Positions 19,916 through 32,866 of a stretch of DNA of 55,000 bases are shown in pieces. The notes under the pieces are model-generated. The model was not told the origin of the DNA, searched no databases, and saw nothing but the letters and a program-made list of their open reading frames with translations. Every line of letters starts with the position of its first letter. The stretch's first letter is position 1. The stretch is from Neocallimastix lanati (nom. inval.). Taxonomy: Eukaryota > Neocallimastigomycota > Neocallimastigomycetes > Neocallimastigales > Neocallimastigaceae. The position numbers were made by a program, and so were the translations under genes. The DNA lies in the NCBI GenBank assembly GCA_016946835.1, contig JACVTC010000094.1, forward strand, positions 1 through 55,000. Direction: 5' to 3'.

Positions 19916-21163
19916 ATTTTATTTTTATATATATATATATTTAATTTATATATATAGAGAGTATGAAAAAAAAAATAAAAATATATATATATATATTTTT
20001 TTTTTATTTTTTATTTTTTTATTTTTATTCATAAAATAGTGATCATTTTGAATACTTTAATAAAACCATTCTCTATTCATTAAAAGATGGACTATGATGG
20101 TAGTCAACTTAAAAATGTTAAAAAACATCTGATTTTAGGAATGACGCTATCCGTTCTTCTACATAGACCTTTTATAATTTTACTTTTTATTCTGACATCA
20201 ATAATCAAAATTTCAAGTGAAGTATTTTTTTTTGGTTCTAAATAAATTATATTAATGAATAAAATAAAATAAAATAAAATAAATTATAAAATTTCTCCCG
20301 AAATAGAGATAAAACGAACCTGAAAGAGTTTATCACTATTTAATATAATTAATTTTATATATATTAATAAGATTTATATTATAAAAAAATTTTTTTTAAT
20401 TGGAATAATTATTAATATTATTGGTATTTTTTTTATTATAAAAAGTATTTTTTTTCATTTCTTATTATTTCATTTCTTATTAATCAATATAATGACATTT
20501 CAATTGGCCAAAGAACTATTTAGAGTCCTAATTAAAACTTTATTAAATTTTAAAAATGAAAAAAAGAATTTTCAACTATAACTAATTTATTGTTATATTA
20601 AATTGAGGAAGAAATAATAATAGTATTAATTTTAGAATTATTATAGTTTTATGCAGTTTTAATATACTTTTATGTATTTAATGAGGTAAAAAAAAAAAAA
20701 AAAATTCTTTTTTCTTTTGATATAACAAATTATTTTATAAATTTGGAAGATTCTTTTTTTTCTTTTTTTTTTATCTTTTAATAAAAACAATTTTTTTAAT
20801 ATTTTGTATTTTATTATTTTATTATTTTTATTTTATTTAAACTTTTTTTTTTTTTATGATTGAAAATAAGAATTAATTTTTAAAAAATTAGTAGTAATTA
20901 ATAATAGAAATAATTAAATAATATTCATAATAGTTAAATATTATAAATGTAAATTAATGTCAAATATGTTTATTAATAAAACTTTTTATTTTTTATTTTA
21001 TTATTTTTTTTTTGAAATAATGTTATAATTAATTATAAATTATATTAGTTTAAGTAGTTTCAAATCTTTAAATGAATAAATGAAAATAAAAAGAATTTAT
21101 TTTATTCTAAAAAAAAATTAAAAAAAAAAAAAATTAATTAAATTTAATTTAATTTAATTTAAT

Positions 21164-21200
<37 letters not shown>

Positions 21201-21816
21201 AAAAAAATTAAATATTAGAAAAAAAAATTTTTTTTTGTTTCCCAAAAATTTTAAAATAAAAAAAATTAATTAATTTGTGGAATAATTTTTAAATTAGTCT
21301 AAATTTTTTTAATTTTTTTTTAATTTTTCCTTTTTTTCCATATTTGTCATTTATTCATCTTTGTTTTTTTTTTTTTTTTTTCTGTTTATTAGAATTTAAA
21401 CCCACCAAAGATGAAAGATGAAAGATGAATAGAATAAATTTAGATATTAATTTTTACTTTTAATAAATAATCTTTTGGTATAATTCTTGGTTAGAAGATG
21501 TTATTGTTGGGTATTAATTATATTTAATTTAAAAGTATTATTAAACTATTTATTTAGTTTTATGATTATGATTACATAATGAATTGATTCAAGTAAAAAA
21601 AAAAAAAAAAAAATAAGTAAATAAATATATAATACTTGATTTTTACATTTTAAAACTATCAAACAACTTTTTTCACTTTTCTTTATTCAGAGAAAATGGT
21701 TTATTCTTATGGTATTTAATTATTAACTATTTAATTAGTTGTTCCTATGATTAAAATAAATTATTTTAATAATATTTATACTACTTAAACATAAAAATTC
21801 ATTAAATAGGTTTATT
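19916..21816. other. AT-rich spacer, no gene seen
   Basis: Homopolymer runs and simple AT sequence. One slightly richer patch (about 20040-20220) has short open stretches but no recognisable protein. Confidence 0.5.
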
Positions 21817-21837
21817 TTAAAGTATTATATAAATATT

Positions 21838-22612
21838 AAATAATAAATAATAAATAATAAATAATAAATAAAAAACAGACATAATAGATAATAAATAAGA
21901 AATAAGAAATAATAAATAATAAAAAGAGTATTTATTTATAAATAATTGAATAATAAATAATAAATAATAAATAATAGATAATAAATAATAAAAAGAGTAT
22001 TTATTAATAAATAATAAATAATAAATAATAAATAATAAATAATAAATAATAATTAACAATTTAAAATAAATAATAAATAATAAATAATAAATAATAATAA
22101 ACAATTTAAAATAAATAATAAATAATGGAATAATAAATAATAAAAAGAGTATTTATTAATAAATAATAAATAATAAATAATAAATAATTGAATATTAAAT
22201 AATAAATAATAATAAAGAGTATTTATTAATAAATAATAAATAATAAATAATAAATAATTGAATATTAAATAATAAATAATAATAAAGAGTATTTATTAAT
22301 AAATAATAAATAATAAATAATAAATAATTGAATATTAAATAATAAATAATAATAAAGAGTATTTATTAATAAATAATAAATAATAAATAATAAATAATTG
22401 AATATTAAATAATAAATAATAATAAAGAGTATTTATTAATAAATAATAAATAATAAATAATAAATAATTGAATATTAAATAATAAATAATAAATAATAAA
22501 AAAAAGAGTATTTATTAATAAATAATAAATAATAAATAATTGAATAATAAATAATAAATAAATAAACAATTTATAATTGAATAATAAATAATAAATAATA
22601 AATACATTGATA
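21838..22612. repeat. TAAATAA minisatellite with a 70-bp higher-order unit
   Basis: The tract is built from TAAATAA-type units. Between about 22145 and 22490 a longer unit with GAGTATTTATTAATAAAT recurs with an exact 70-bp period (GAGT at 22147, 22217, 22287, 22357 and 22427). Apparent reading frames in it are by-products of the repeat. Confidence 0.9.
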
Positions 22613-22620
22613 AAGAAAAA

Positions 22621-22949
22621 AAAATTTTTTTTTTCTTTGTAAATATAAATTAAGGTTTATATTAAGGTTACTGATTCTAATCAAAAAAAAAAAAAAAAAA
22701 AGAAAATAGAAACAGAAGAATAGAAATTCGATCAATACATAATTATTTTTTTTATAAACAAATAAAAAATAAGATATTAACATTAATTATATTTAATAGT
22801 TAAATAGTATTTATTTATTTTATTATTTCATAGTTAATTAATATATAATTTGTAAAAATAATAAATAATATGGATCATACATAAATAATTAAATATAAAA
22901 TTTTGTATTTGAATTCTATAATTTATTTTAATAAAAAATTAAACAAAAA

Positions 22950-23009
<60 letters not shown>

Positions 23010-23384
23010 TATAATTATATAAAAAAAAAGAATGTGATTTTCCATGATGAATTATTACATCTTTAATTAAACTTTACTAATTAATTAAATATAATAAAAT
23101 GTATTAATGTATTCATTATTTTTTTCTAAAAGAAATAAAAAAAATTTTAAATAGTAGCATATTTTCTATTTTTAAAAAACAAAAAAAAAAAAATTTTTTT
23201 CTTTATATATTAAATTGATACTGGATATTATTAATTTATAATTAGATAAAGAAAGAAAAAAGATTATATAATTAATCTATTAAAAATTATAAAAACTCTA
23301 TAATAAATATAAAAAAGGAATAAAAATCATTTATAATAATTGATTTATTATATTTTAATATAATTGAAAAATTTATAAATCAAA
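22621..23384. promoter_or_regulatory. Upstream region of the first GH45 copy
   Basis: Contains an AAT microsatellite (about 22952-23009). Two blocks are shared with the region upstream of the second GH45 gene: ATTGATACTGGATAT at 23214-23228 and a 21-bp block at 23330-23350. Candidate promoter elements. Confidence 0.5.
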
Positions 23385-24825
23385 ATGAAATTATATTTTA
23401 CTGCTTGTATTGCATTAGTTGCCATAATTTCAAAAGCTGACGATGATTGTTTTTCTACTCGATTAGGTTATCCTTGTTGTGGCAGTAGTAATGTATCAGT
23501 AGAATCTACTGATAATGATGGTCAATGGGGTATTGAAAATGGTAACTGGTGTGGTATTCCCTCTGTTGTTGAAAATGATAGTTGTTTCTCCATTAAATTA
23601 GGCTATCCATGCTGTAGTAGCAATAATGTATCAGTAGTATCCTCTGATAATGATGGTCAATGGGGTATTGAAAATGATAATTGGTGTGGTATACCATCCT
23701 CAGAAAAAAATAAATCAGAATGTACTGGTCAAAATAAAGGTTTTTCATGTTGCAATAGTTGTGAAGTTCATTATACTGATAATGATGGATTATGGGGTTT
23801 TGAAAATAATCAATGGTGTGGTATTAAAAATACTTGTAAACAAACAACAACTAAAAAAACTTCAACTAAAACTACAACTACTACCTCTAAAAGTCAAGAA
23901 CCAACTAGTGGTGTTCCACTTAACCCACCAAAAAGTAATCATTATAATTATTATAATTATTATTATTGTTATTAATTTTGTTATTTCATTTAGTATTTTA
24001 ATTAAAATGAAAAAAAAAAATTAAAAATTTTATTAATGGATAATAATTTAATTAATTAATATTATTTATACTTCTTTAATTATATCTAATTATATTTTAT
24101 TTATTTATTTAATTTATTTATTTATTTATTTTATTTTATTTTTTTTATGCTTAATTTTAGTTAATGGGGGACAAGCTGGAAGCACTACTTGTTACTGGGA
24201 TTGTTGTTTGGCTTCATGTTCATGGAGTGAAAATACCAATGCTAAACATCCAGTAAATGCTTATCAAAAGGATGGTAGAACAATCTTCAACAAGTTCGAT
24301 TGGACTATTGGTAGTGCTTGTTCTGGTGGTAGTGGTTACATGTGTAGTAATAATCAACCATGGGCTATTAACGACAACGTTGCCTATGGTTTCGTTGCTG
24401 CTGGTTTTAGTAGTGGTAGTCAAAAGGATTGGTGTTGTACTTGTCAAAGACTTCAATTCACTTCTGGTCCAATTAATGGTAAACAAATGGTTGTCCAAAT
24501 TACTAATACCGGTGGTGATCTTAGAAATAATCATTTTGATATTCAAATGCCAGGTGGTGGTGTTGGTTTCTTCAATGGTTGTTCTTCTCAATTTGGCGCT
24601 CCAAATGATGGTTGGGGAGATCGTTATGGTGGTGTCAAGTCAGCTGCTGACTGTAGCCAACTTCCAACTGAATTATAAGAAGGTTGTAAATGGAGATTTA
24701 ACTGGTTCAAAAATGCTGATAATCCATCCGTTACTTTTGAACGTGTTCAATGTCCAAAAGAACTTACTGATATCACCGGTTGTATTCCTGTTGATGATGC
24801 TTCTGTAAAACCACTTCCATGGTAA
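23385..24825 (+). pseudogene. Dockerin-GH45 endoglucanase, nonsense-mutated copy (three dockerins)
   Basis: Exon 1 is 23385-23934: signal peptide (about 1-19), three fungal dockerin/CBM10-like modules (each with CC, DNDG and WCGI) and a Thr/Ser-rich linker. The intron 23935-24160 is GT...TTTTAG. Exon 2, from 24161, encodes the GH45 domain with YWDCC and [10 protein letters not shown], so both catalytic Asp codons remain. A TAA at 24676-24678 replaces the Gln codon (CAA) found in both paralogues and removes the last 49 residues, including conserved cysteines. The remaining frame to the usual ...PW stop at 24825 is otherwise open. The conserved Cys of NAC(S/Q)KDG is Tyr and TTRYWD has become TTCYWD. 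These losses argue for a decaying gene rather than a sequencing error. The dockerins would have anchored the enzyme to the fungal cellulosome. Confidence 0.88.
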
Positions 24826-25904
24826 TTTCGCCCTCAAAACATAAATTAAATTATTTAAATTAATTTTGATACCTATATTTCTTTTTCTTAAATAAGAAAA
24901 ACAAATAATTCAATAAAAAAAATGAATTGATTTAAAAGAGTTTTTTAGTTTTCTAAATATATATATAAAGTAAATTTTATTAATGTTTATTTTAAAATTA
25001 TCATCTAATTAAGATAATCCATAATAAATATTTAATAATAAATATTCATAATTAAAACAAAATATTAAAGACTAACTAACTAAAAAAAAAAAATTAAACT
25101 CTAAGAAATTAATAATTAATTATTATTAACTATTAATTTATCAAAAAATAAAAAGTAATAATTATTAATTTATTAAAAAAAAAAAAATAATATATATATA
25201 TGTATATTTATTATTTTGATAATATTTTTAAACATTTAATAATCAATATCAAAAAAATGAAAATTAAAAAAAAATAATATATATAAAAATATAAAAAAAA
25301 AAATATTTCTCAAGAAAATAAAAATAAATAAAACTAATTGTACACTAATAATTATAGTAATTAATAAAAATTATTAATAAAACATAAATTAAAAGTGTTC
25401 CAAATTTTTTTATTTTATTGATAAAGGAAAAAATATTTTTAATAAAAAAAAATATTCTATTATTATGAAAGAAGTTTTATAAACAATGTATTGTATAGAA
25501 GAATATTTTTTTTTATCAAATTCTTAAATTTTATATTATTTATAATTAAAATATCGATTATTTATAATAATTATTCCTTTCTTTATAGTATTTGTAAATA
25601 TATTTCTTATTTCATTTTTATTTTATTAGTCCAATTCATATTACGAATTTTATATACATAATACAAAATAAAAAAAAACTAAAGTGTATGTAATTTAATC
25701 TTATTAAGCTTTATTTTTTAATTAAACATATATAATATTAATTACAAATATAAGATTATTTTTGTATTCAAAAAAAAAATGATGGATTAATCATTAATTG
25801 TAATAATATTTAAATATAAAATTTACTCATAATATTGTATAATAAAGTAATGTATAATAATTAATAAAGGTAAATGGTAAATGTAAATTTTATATATAAC
25901 CTAT
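24826..25904. other. AT-rich spacer, no gene seen
   Basis: 3' flank of the GH45 pseudogene and simple AT sequence up to the LINE remnant. No reading frame of note. Confidence 0.5.
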
Positions 25905-27225
25905 ATTTATCCCCAGGTCCATGGAGGGTTGATGGAAAAGGAATAGTCTATATCAGGTGTACTAATTACAATTTTCTGAAATTCTTGATAAGCAATCTTA
26001 TCTACTCCTAACTTTAAAGCTTGTGGTTCTGCTGGTATTCCAATGGAGTTCTTCAAAATTTTGATTCCTTGTAAAGATGATTCAGAAGAAATCTAGTGAA
26101 AATAATAATAGTAATATTTTATCTGGTTTTAAATGCCTTAAAGCCTTAATCAATCATATTTAGAATGGTGATTTTCCTATAATTATGGAATAACTCATTG
26201 ATATTTTCTATTCATAAAAATGGCAATTCATCAGATTGTATGAATTAATTATGGTGGCATCTCTCTTATCAATAATGGATTAAAAATTATGGCAAAAATC
26301 ATTGCTAATAGAATCTCTAAATATGGAATTGATGAAGGATTTATAAGAACTGAACAATATGGATTTAGTAACCGAGAAGAATGTATAAGTCTTTACACTT
26401 CATTAAGAATTATATGTCAGAGACCAAAATTTAAAAATAAAAAATATTTACTTTACTTTTTTTTGGACCTTAGTAAAGGCATATGATTCTGTTTCCAAAT
26501 ATAATGTTTTAGTGAAAATTCGTCACTTAGGTATTACAGATAAGTACTATAAATTTATTGAAAACTTATAATACTTATCTTCCAAGGCTTGTGTAAAGAT
26601 TGATGGACAATTATCAGAATCATTTAAATATTAAGAATGGTGTTCGTCAACCCTCTCACTAATTTTTATTTAACTCGTTCATTAAATTAATAAATATTTT
26701 TAAAAAATGTGATAAATATGGAATCTCTATTGGTGATAAATGCTGTTGTGGAGTTGTGGAGGTCTCTTTTTATAGGTGACATAGTATTATGTGCTCCAAC
26801 AAGATCTTAACTTAAAAAATTGTTAAAGTTTGCCAGTAAGTTGGGCTAGGAATAATGAAATGATATTTGGTATCAATAAATGTGCCAGTTTAGTAGTATG
26901 AGGGGAAGTTTCAAGATTTCTCAATAACAGTAACCCTACCTTTTATCTTTCAAGTCAAGAGTTACCTACTTAGGTGTTCCCTTTTTCAAATGATTTATAA
27001 TTGAAACCAATCATACAAGAGAATGAATAATAAAGTTAGAAAAAAGCACTTTATTCCATAAAAGGATTTCTTAAAAATCCTCATTTTCCTATCCCCTATA
27101 AAAGAATGTCATCTTCAGCTATAGTAATTGGGCAAGTCTCATATTATTCACTTCTACTATAATCGAATAAAGAAAGAATGAGAAGTACAGAGACACTAGT
27201 TAATTAATAACAGGATTATATTGGA
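25905..27225 (+). mobile_element. LINE-type non-LTR retrotransposon remnant (copy 1)
   Basis: A region of higher complexity whose plus strand encodes fragments of a non-LTR reverse transcriptase in shifting frames. The fragments are GLKIMAKIIANRI and EQYGF (26280-26370), a split LDLSK...YDSV block (26465-26500), NGVRQP (about 26638-26655), and SLF-IGDIVLCAP (26772-26810), where F-A-D-D is expected. The catalytic Asp pair is therefore damaged. Several in-frame stops and frameshifts follow, through a NKC...GVPF section. The same family is found reversed at 46885-48110. Dead copy. Confidence 0.85.
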
Positions 27226-27492
27226 TTGTACATAATTGTGATATTAACATTAACAATAATAAATAAATAATAAATAATAATTGAATAAATAATAAATAAT
27301 AATTAAATAAATAATAAAAAATAAATAATAAATAATAAATAATAAATAATAAATAATAAATAATATATTAATTATTTATTATTACTATCATTTTATTTTA
27401 ATATTTTATAATTATTAAATATTTCTATTATTTACCATTTTAACATTTAATTAATACTAAAATAGTTATATAATATCTTTTTTTAATAAAAT

Positions 27493-27527
<35 letters not shown>

Positions 27528-27584
27528 AATATAGTTAAAACTAACACCATCTTATGATGATGAATAAAAGAAAAAATTTTCATC

Positions 27585-27615
<31 letters not shown>

Positions 27616-28035
27616 TAATTTATTTTTGATTAAAACTATATTAATTATATAATTATATAAAAATATATATATATAAATACTTTTTTTCTTTTTTCTTTAT
27701 TTTTAAATTAAGAAAAGACAGTTCTGTAATTATTAAATTAAATTAATTTAATAATTTCATATATATATATATAGATAAAAAAAAAAAACTATCAATATTC
27801 TTAAAAAACTATATATTAATGTATAAATTAAAGTTGCTAATATATCTTTAAACTAATATAGCTATTAATTTATGTTATTTAATATATTTAATTATACTTT
27901 TATAAGTGAATATCAATAGATTAACAAACATATACACATACACATACACAAAAAAAAAAAAAAAAAGTAATATTTTGGTATACTAAAATAATCCAATATT
28001 TATTATTATATTTGATATTTGATTTCTATAAGAAC

Positions 28036-28079
<44 letters not shown>

Positions 28080-28933
28080 AAGATATATTACTTAATTATA
28101 TAAAAATTTTTTTTACTCTGTATTTTAACATCTTCTTTAAAAGATTAATAACATTTATTTATGTTTTTTTTTAAACTTTTTATACTATTTAATTAGATTT
28201 GTCATTGAAACAAATAAATTTAAAATTATGATAATGAAAAATTCAATATTTTTAAAAAAATAAATTTTTAAATTTATAAAGTTAATTCAAAACTCGATCA
28301 ATATTTAATTAATAATATATATAATGAACTATATATCATTTTAGACTAGATGAAAATTATATACAAAATATACCACTTAGTTTCAAAATTTGTAAAGATA
28401 TAAGAAAAATCATTTTTATTATGATTTTTCATTAATTTTTTAAATTAGTTTATATTATTATTATTTTTTAATTAATTCTTATAATTAAATATAAATTATT
28501 TTTTACCTTATTAATATACTCTATATTTTATGATTTTATAATTTAAGTATGATCAATAAAAATATACATATTATAATTATTAATAATAATAAATATTGAT
28601 TTTAAATACGATTTTTTTTATATTTTTTCTTTCTAATTTTTTACTATAAGAAATTTTCATTTTTTTTTTCATTTTTAATTTTTTATTTTAATTAAATAAT
28701 GTTAAATTTTCTTTTTTTCTACTAGTAATCAATAAATCTATTTCTTATTAAAACATTAAAACATTACTAAATTAGTTAACTATCTAAAATAAATAAATAA
28801 AATAAAATATTATATATTAATTTAAAAAAAAAAAGTTTTTTTAAATATTTATAAAAGAACATAATAGCATTAAATCATAAATCAAAATTAAATATTGAAT
28901 GTATTAATGAATAAAAAAGTATATATTATTTAA

Positions 28934-28972
<39 letters not shown>

Positions 28973-29418
28973 TTTCAACAATAATAGACAAAAAGATAGA
29001 ATTTTTAAAATCTTCATCATGAATCTTAATAAATATATAAGAATCACTCAAAATATAATATATATAAGAAAATATATATTTATAATATATATGAAAATTT
29101 TTAATATATAATTAAAATATTATTTAAATAATATATAATATAAATCAAATTTAAATGAATAATCATTAAAATAGATAATTTAGCGTTATTTAAATTATTT
29201 TAAACTATTTTTTTTCTTGCAATTTGACTATTAATAATTAAAGTATAAAGCTAAAAACAAAACAAAACAAAAAAAAAAAATATTCATAAAAACAAAGATA
29301 CTAAAAAGATATTATAAATATAATATTTTTTTTTTTAGTAAAAGTATTTAATTTTAATTATTTCTTTAATATAATTATTTTATTATTTAATAAGATTTAT
29401 AATCAATTCAGTTTATAT

Positions 29419-29449
<31 letters not shown>

Positions 29450-30063
29450 TCGTATTATATTGGTGATTTTTATAAATATTAAAATTATTTTATATATATG
29501 GTTCTCTTTTTTTTTTTTTTAGTTTTTTATTATAGGTTAATATTTTATTTTATTTGACATAAATTATCTTAATTACATATTTTATATTATTATAAATATA
29601 AATAAAGTTATATATTTCACTTTCATATATTTTATTATATTATTATATTATTATATCATTAAATAATGAATTATTACATAATTTTTTTTATTTTAATTAT
29701 ATATAATAAAATTTCATACATCCAAAAGTTTTTTTAAAAAAAAATTTATTATCTTTTTAATTTATTTCAATGTCAAAAATTTCTATTCATAATAATAATT
29801 ATTAAAGTTTAAAGTAAAAGTATATATAAAATAGCAAAAAAATTCCAAAAAAATTTTAATGTTATTATTCTAATTTAAACATTGATACTGGATATCAATT
29901 TTAATAAAAATTAAAGAAAAAAAAAAGCATTTTATTCAATAAATTTATAAAAAGTCGAAGAATTTATAATAATTGATTTATTATTAATTTCTTATAGTTT
30001 TAATAATTTTTACAATTTTTTTTTTTTTATTCAGTATTTTTTTAAAAAAAAAATATTATCAAA
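27226..30063. other. AT-rich spacer, and upstream region of the second GH45 gene
   Basis: Contains a TAAATAA microsatellite (27256-27363), long T and A runs, and a T/A palindrome at 28037-28081. Upstream of the gene lie ATTGATACTGGATAT at 29881-29895 and a 21-bp block at 29963-29983, both shared with the first GH45 copy. No other gene seen. Confidence 0.5.
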
Positions 30064-31366
30064 ATGAAATTTTCTTACACTTCATGTATAACTTTAGTTG
30101 CTGCCGTTGTTAAGGTTAGTGCTGATTGTTTCTCTACTAGACTTGGTTACCCATGTTGTAGTAGCTCCAATAAAAATGTTGAATTCATTGATAGTGATGG
30201 TAAGTGGGATGTTGAAAATGGTAATTGGTGTGGTATAGCTGATCAAAAACAAAACAACAATCAATGTACCGGTCAAAATCAAGGTTACCAATGTTGTAAT
30301 GGTTGTTCTGTTCAATATACTGATGGTGATGGTCCATGGGGTGTTGAAAACGGTCAATGGTGTGGTATTAAAAAATCTTGTAGTGGACAACAATCATCCC
30401 AGCCATCTCAACCATCTCAACCATCTCAACCATCTCAACCCTCTCAGCCAGTTAACACAGGTGGTGTTCCACTTCATCCACCAAAAGGTATGTTTTTTTT
30501 TTTTTTTTTTTTCTTTTAAAACAATTTTACTTTTTGATATTATTTTTATTTTATTATTTAAAAAATCAATATGATATTTAATATTTTTTTTTTTAGTAAA
30601 ATGGAAATTATTAATCTAAAAAAAAAAAAAAAAAATAACCTATTTTTTTTTTATATCTTTTTTTGTTAATATTAATAATAAATTATGACTTTGAAAAATA
30701 GTTACTGGCGGAAAAACTGGTAAGACAACTCGTTACTGGGATTGTTGCCTTGCTTCTTGTTCATGGAAGGAAAACACTAAAGCTTCTCATCCAGTAAATG
30801 CTTGCTCAAAAGATGGTAGAACGGTCTTCAGCAAGTTCGATTGGATTATTGGTAGTGCTTGTTCTAAAGGTAAGGGTTACATGTGTAGTAATAATCAACC
30901 ATGGGCTGTAAACGACAACGTCGCCTATGGTTTCGTTGCTGCTGGTTTCAATGGTGGTAGTCAAAAGGATTGGTGTTGTACTTGTCAAAGACTTGAATTC
31001 ACTTCTGGTCCAATCGCTGGTAAGCAGATGGTTGTCCAAATTACTAACACTGGTGGTGATCTTTCTAATAATCACTTTGATATTCAAATGCCAGGTGGTG
31101 GTGTTGGTATCTTCAATGGTTGTTCTTCTCAATTTGGTGCTCCAAAAGATGGTTGGGGAGATCGTTATGGTGGTGTCAAGTCAGCTGCTGACTGTAGCCA
31201 ACTTCCAACTGAATTACAAGAAGGTTGTAAATGGAGATTTAACTGGTTCAAAAATGCTGATAATCCATCCGTTACTTTTGAACGTGTTCAATGTCCAAAA
31301 GAACTTACTGATATCACCGGTTGTATTCCAGTTGATGATGCCAGTGCTAAAAAACTCCCATGGTAA
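30064..31366 (+). CDS. Cellulosomal GH45 endoglucanase with two dockerins (second copy)
   Basis: Exon 1 is 30064-30487, the intron 30488-30701 (GTATGT...AATAG), and exon 2 is 30702-31366; together they encode 362 residues. Residues 1-20 form a signal peptide (cleavage near SADC). Two fungal dockerins lie at about 22-58 and 68-102, each with paired Cys and a DxDG-W-WCGI ending. A linker of repeated Ser-Gln-Pro follows (about 109-130). The GH45 catalytic domain (142-362) has RYWDCC with Asp155 and [14 protein letters not shown] with Asp268, matching the two catalytic Asp of Humicola Cel45A in context and spacing. It ends with the usual [10 protein letters not shown] and QCP motifs. A secreted endo-beta-1,4-glucanase that should dock onto the fungal cellulosome scaffold. 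Intact. Confidence 0.95.
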
Positions 31367-32579
31367 ATTGTTTAATATGAAAAAGATTTTTCTTCAATAT
31401 TTTTTTTTTTTTTTTAAATAAAAAATTGAATCTAAAAATTTTAATTACAAAAAGTTTTTTCTTTTATTAATTAAAAATAAAATTGAAAGATATATATATA
31501 TATATATATTTTTTTTAAAATTATAATAATCAAGAAAAAATATTTCTATTATAAATTTAAATTTTATACAAAAAAAAAAGTTTTAAATTGAATTCATAAT
31601 TTTTAAATTTTTTTAAATAATCAAAATAAAATATAAAATAAAATAAAATAAAAATAAAGAAAATACATATTAATAAAAATAAATCTTTCTATTTAATGTA
31701 AAAATATATTTGTATTAAATAATTATTCTTTCGATAATGAATACTTTAAAGAAAATTTTCAATAAATTAATAATAAATTTAATAAAAAGTTAGTATTGAA
31801 AGTTTTTTTAAAAAAAAAATTCTTTAAATATTGAAAAAAAAAGTTTCATATATAATATTATTTATTTATTATATTTATTTTGTATTTATTTATTTATTTT
31901 TTTTATTGTTAGTATTTTATTAGAATAAAACAACCAAATATTTGTAAATAGTAATAAAAATAAAATTTAAATTTTTATATTACTAAAATTCATACGAATA
32001 CTTTTTAAAAAAAAAATTATTTACTATAATTTTTTTCTTTATTAATATTATTATTTTTTTAATAAAATAGTATAAAAAATTTTTTTAATAATTTATATAC
32101 AAATTTCATAAAAAAATTCTTTATTTAAATATTGAAAAGAAAAAAAAAAATAAAAAAGGGAAAAGGGAAAAGAAGTACTTATTATAAATATTATAAATAT
32201 GATGCATTTTTTTTCTTTTACTTTTATTTTTATTAAATGATTTAAATGTATCGATTTTATTATATATATATATATATATATTTACTTTCAATAAATTGTA
32301 AATTGATAAAAAATTAAATAAAAGTTAGTATTGAAAATTTTTATTTTATTTTACTTTATTTTATTTTATTTTATTTATTTGAATATTAATTCGTTTTAGA
32401 GATTTATAATTTTAATTTTAAAAAAGTTAAAATTTTAATTATTAATATTTTTTAATTAAAAAAAAAAAAAAATAAAAAAAAAAAAAATAAAGGAAATAGG
32501 AGTATATATATATAATAATATATATTTTTATGTCCTTTTATAAATATATTTATAATTCAATTATGGACATAGTTATTGC

Positions 32580-32658
<79 letters not shown>

Positions 32659-32780
32659 ATTTTTTCTATTTTTTTTTTTTTTTATTTTTTAAAAAAGCTA
32701 ATAATATATTTATTAAATTAATAAAAGATTTAATAATTATTATTATTATTTATTTATTGAATATAAAAAAAATAAATTTC

Positions 32781-32836
<56 letters not shown>

Positions 32837-32866
32837 CGCATAAACACAGTATTAAATACAGGTAAT
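31367..32866. other. AT-rich spacer with ATT/AAT microsatellites
   Basis: 3' flank of the GH45 gene. 31811-32270 is the first copy of a roughly 450-bp duplication. An (ATT)n tract at about 32578-32655 and an (AAT)n tract at about 32784-32834 are complementary and could fold together. Apparent frames here are repeat artefacts. Confidence 0.6.
31811..32270. repeat. Segmental duplication, copy 1
   Basis: Begins near TTCTTTAAATATTGAAAAAA and ends near AAATGTATCGATTTTATT. It aligns over its whole length, with indels, to 33985-34430. Confidence 0.8.

Noticed and set aside
22145-22500. CRISPR-like array
   Set aside because: Regular 70-bp spacing, but units have no distinct spacers and the context is eukaryotic. 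It is a minisatellite.
21817-22783. Minus-strand frames rich in Leu, Ile and Tyr
   Set aside because: Direct translations of the TAAATAA minisatellite and homopolymers.
24220-24591. Minus-strand Thr/Ile-rich frames opposite the GH45 exons (also 30806-31132 and 36444-36731)
   Set aside because: They are antisense images of the conserved catalytic exon and have no independent features.
24676-24678. TAA read as Gln (recoding) in the first GH45 copy
   Set aside because: Both paralogues use CAA there, all other genes in the window end with normal TAA or TGA stops, and the copy has other damaging changes. A nonsense mutation is enough.
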